A stretch of DNA of 6,110 nucleotides from Burkholderiaceae bacterium (GTDB lineage: Bacteria > Pseudomonadota > Gammaproteobacteria > Burkholderiales > Burkholderiaceae_E): assembly GCA_023258775.1 (NCBI GenBank), contig JALQWJ010000089.1, positions 1 to 6,110 of the forward strand, given 5' to 3'. The position numbers and the translations under genes are program-made. The notes below the pieces were generated by a model. It had not been told where the DNA came from and did not search any database. It saw nothing but the letters and a program-made list of their open reading frames with translations. This document shows, piece by piece, positions 3,905 to 6,110 of the stretch. Position 1 is the stretch's first letter. Every line of letters starts with the position of its first letter.

Positions 3905-6110
3905 CTGGGACCATGATTTTTTGGGAAAAGGAAGGCGAACTCAAACAGCAAACGCCATTAACTGATACCGCGCTGAGAATTGGACGTTCGCAGCGGTGCG
4001 GTGTTCAACTGCGCGGTTGGGGCATTGCAAAAGAGCATGCGGTGATCGTTCATATCGATGGTCAACACTACATCCGAGATCTTGGCGGACTCGGAGGCGT
4101 AAAGGTCAATGGGGAACGCATACGGGACTTTGGCCCCTTGAGTCCAAGTGACAAGATCCAGATAGGCGCTTACCTACTCCAAATTTCCGAACCGAGCCTT
4201 GAAAATGTGAGGAGTGCTCGAGTCTCAGCGCCTTTCCGGGTAATCAGAGAAAGGCAAGCGCCAGCGGCTTCAACTATTAGATCAGCCGTTGAGTCGTTTC
4301 AAATTTCAGATTGCTCAGGCCTGCCGCCCCGAGGTAAGTTTGCCCTACATCCTGAACCGTTCGCAAATCAAGAAATTATTACAGTGGGGTCGACTGATCA
4401 AGACGGACTTAGACAAGCGCAGACCAGGTCAGATGAAGTTGGTGACCCGACCAATCGGCCTGACGCTGGCGGACTTTTTAGCATCGAATCGGGAAAAGAG
4501 GCCCTTAACGCCGAACAAGCAAGCCTGACCTCATTCCAAGTGCCACCAGCTTTAAGGAAGGATGAGCAATGCTCAGACCATGTCCTACAGTCAAATCGCC
4601 ACCCACTTAGCTGCGAGGATACCCAGATTGATCAAGGAATGACTGCGCGTGTTGACGCCGAGGGGTCTAGCCATCTGGAGCTTTCGGATGAGAAAACAAT
4701 CCATGCGCAGTCTGCGCAGTTCGCAAGAATGGTCAGTTGGTTGCGCGCTGCGGCCTTCGCTGAATTAGATCGCCAGGGTACGCGGGTTGGAGATAAGAAC
4801 GCTGCTCGTCTTGAGGATGACTTAAAGGGAATCTGCTATAGCTTATTGTCGACGGAGCAGGGTCGAAACCAGGATTTGATTCAACTTCCTGAGGCTGAAA
4901 AGCATCTGCTAATTCAGGCCACAGTTGATGAGTGTCTTGGTCTTGGGCCGATTCAGCCCCTGATGAAGGATCCAGCGATTAGCGAGATTATGGTTAATGG
5001 GCCAGATGCGATATACACCGAGCGAGATGGGCGTCTTTATCGGGCAGCGTTGCGGTTCTCGTCCGAGCAATCCCTGCGGCACGTCGCCGATCGAATCGCG
5101 GCGAGATCGGGTCGAAGGCTCGACCTGGCAGTACCTACGATGGACGCGCGTTTGCCCGACGGATCAAGGGTCAACATTGTATTGCCGCCCTTAGCGATTC
5201 GTGGCACTCACATCACAATCAGAAAGTTTTCACGAAACCTGCGTTGTTTGTCCGATCTGGTTAAAAGTGGTGGTGCAAATGCGATGCTGGCTAGCTTTCT
5301 GCGTTGGGCTGTCAAGAATCGCTTGAATGTGCTTGTTGCTGGCGGGACTGGGAGCGGAAAAACAACCCTATTGAATATGCTCGCTCAAGAGATTGAACCC
5401 GGTCAGCGAGTGATCACAATTGAAGATGCCGCTGAATTACAGTTTGATCACCCACATTGTGTATCACTAGAATCCAGGCTCGCCGGACATGAGGGTGCGG
5501 GCGGCGTCAGCATTCGGGATTTACTACGAAATGCGCTTCGAATGCGCCCAGATCGAATCATGATCGGGGAATGCCGTGGTGGCGAAGCACTTGATCTGTT
5601 GCAAGCACTGAACACTGGGCATGGCGGGTCAATGTCAACAATTCACGCTAATTCTCCTCGCGATGCGCTTGGTCGCCTCGAAGTCCTTACATTACTTGCT
5701 GGTCTCGATTTACCGATCGATGCCATCAGAGCGCAAATTGCTTCTGCCTTTCATCTGGTCATTCAGACGAAGCGATTTTCTGATGGAAGTCGTCGGATTA
5801 GCAGCGTGAGCGAATTATCAGGTCTTGAGGCTGGGCGCTACCGCATGCAAGAACTTTTTTGTCTAAACCAAGCGCTTACGGGCGACTTACCTAGCTATAA
5901 GACTTGTCTAAGCACCCCAACTTGTCTGGAGGACGTTTTCGGCCCGCTACATACCTCCTGGATTGATCTGTTTCAAAGTGAATCGTACTCGTCCGAATCG
6001 GCACCTCAAATGGATCTGGCCCCTAGTCATGGTGGTTTAACTTGGGGTAGCGAAGCAAGCACCGAAGTTGAGAACATAGCAAACGCTGAAGTGGAGAACA
6101 AGGCAAGTGC
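3901..6110 (+). CDS. cpaF: FHA-domain fusion of the CpaF/TadA pilus ATPase (3' end outside window)
   Basis: Frame 1 is open from ATG 3901 to the last base: 736 complete codons with no stop, so the C-terminus is missing. From the family: CpaF/TadA is the cytoplasmic hexameric ATPase that drives Flp pilin assembly with TadB and TadC. Seen in order: an FHA domain at about 5-98 (IGRS 27-30, AKEHAVI 43-49, DLGG with VNG to 91); a hydrophilic linker at about 101-262; and the helical and N-terminal ATPase region at about 263-445, with GLGPIQPL (347-354), SEIMVNGPD (361-369), DARLPDGSRVN (415-425) and TIRKF (439-443). Then come the Walker A GGTGSGKTT (481-489), the Asp box TIEDAAELQ (506-514), RMRPDRIMIGECRGGE with Walker B Glu557 (547-562) and the His box NTGHGG to TIHANS (571-585). 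All catalytic motifs are intact, so the motor should be active. The core ends near 680; an acidic tail with a starting octapeptide repeat follows. Usual CpaF proteins are about 450-550 residues. No TadZ/CpaE gene lies before it. Confidence 0.93.
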   Translation, partial: MTGTMIFWEKEGELKQQTPLTDTALRIGRSQRCGVQLRGWGIAKEHAVIVHIDGQHYIRDLGGLGGVKVNGERIRDFGPLSPSDKIQIGAYLLQISEPSLENVRSARVSAPFRVIRERQAPAASTIRSAVESFQISDCSGLPPRGKFALHPEPFANQEIITVGSTDQDGLRQAQTRSDEVGDPTNRPDAGGLFSIESGKEALNAEQASLTSFQVPPALRKDEQCSDHVLQSNRHPLSCEDTQIDQGMTARVDAEGSSHLELSDEKTIHAQSAQFARMVSWLRAAAFAELDRQGTRVGDKNAARLEDDLKGICYSLLSTEQGRNQDLIQLPEAEKHLLIQATVDECLGLGPIQPLMKDPAISEIMVNGPDAIYTERDGRLYRAALRFSSEQSLRHVADRIAARSGRRLDLAVPTMDARLPDGSRVNIVLPPLAIRGTHITIRKFSRNLRCLSDLVKSGGANAMLASFLRWAVKNRLNVLVAGGTGSGKTTLLNMLAQEIEPGQRVITIEDAAELQFDHPHCVSLESRLAGHEGAGGVSIRDLLRNALRMRPDRIMIGECRGGEALDLLQALNTGHGGSMSTIHANSPRDALGRLEVLTLLAGLDLPIDAIRAQIASAFHLVIQTKRFSDGSRRISSVSELSGLEAGRYRMQELFCLNQALTGDLPSYKTCLSTPTCLEDVFGPLHTSWIDLFQSESYSSESAPQMDLAPSHGGLTWGSEASTEVENIANAEVENKAS
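6064..6110 (+). repeat. Two copies of an imperfect 24-base tandem repeat at the window edge
   Basis: The 24 bases at 6064-6087 (encoding EVENIANA) are followed by a second, cut-off copy at 6088-6110 (EVENKAS and two further bases). Eighteen of the 23 comparable bases match, and the array runs out of the window. It lies in frame in the C-terminal tail of the FHA-CpaF protein, residues 722-736, so copy-number change would keep the reading frame. Only two copies are visible. Confidence 0.45.

Noticed and set aside
4289..4528. 79-residue frame in the FHA-CpaF linker
   Set aside because: It is another frame of the long open FHA-CpaF gene and has no recognisable domain.
4704..4721. Direct repeat TGCGCAGTC/TGCGCAGTT
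   Set aside because: Only two 9-base units with one mismatch in coding sequence (HAQSAQF); probably chance.
4997..5194. 65-residue frame within the ATPase N-terminal region
   Set aside because: It lies over strongly conserved CpaF motifs read in frame 1.
5621..5809. 62-residue frame over the ATPase His-box region
   Set aside because: It lies over the conserved TIHANS region and what follows, read in frame 1.

Overview
The window is a densely packed, single-strand stretch of a Tad/Flp-type (tight adherence) pilus operon. It holds six genes, all on the + strand, with almost no intergenic DNA. The set is typical of a Gram-negative bacterium because it includes an outer-membrane secretin. Base composition is roughly half G+C by eye, with mixed third positions. 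This and the gene style suggest a beta- or gammaproteobacterium of moderate GC, but nothing here fixes the genus.

Layout, left to right: (1) the 3' end of a gene that enters from upstream, unidentified, ending at 252; (2) a TadE/TadG-like minor pilin with one N-terminal membrane anchor, best started at TTG 266; (3) a small exported protein of unknown function with five cysteines (991-1539); (4) the periplasmic SAF-domain assembly protein CpaB/RcpC (1566-2744); (5) the secretin CpaC/RcpA (2741-3904); (6) a large ORF from 3901 that is still open at the last base. It is an N-terminal FHA domain, a long hydrophilic linker, a complete CpaF/TadA secretion ATPase core and an acidic C-terminal tail. 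The last gene is easy to overlook because its stop codon lies outside the window.

How the parts fit: from family knowledge, CpaF powers pilin assembly at the inner membrane, CpaB bridges the periplasm, CpaC forms the outer-membrane pore and TadE-like proteins are minor pilins. Three junctions (2/3, 4/5 and 5/6) use an ATGA stop/start overlap, which points to one transcript with coupled translation. No convincing promoter or terminator is visible inside the window.

Points that stand out: an FHA domain fused to the motor ATPase with several phosphothreonine-contact positions altered; no TadZ/CpaE gene between secretin and ATPase, where it often sits; an octapeptide repeat beginning at the window edge in the ATPase tail; a perfect 9-bp hairpin on the start codon of the unknown exported protein; and that protein itself. 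The core is a known machine, so I see no evidence for a wholly new system. The fusion, the unknown gene and the hairpin are the parts that may be under-described.
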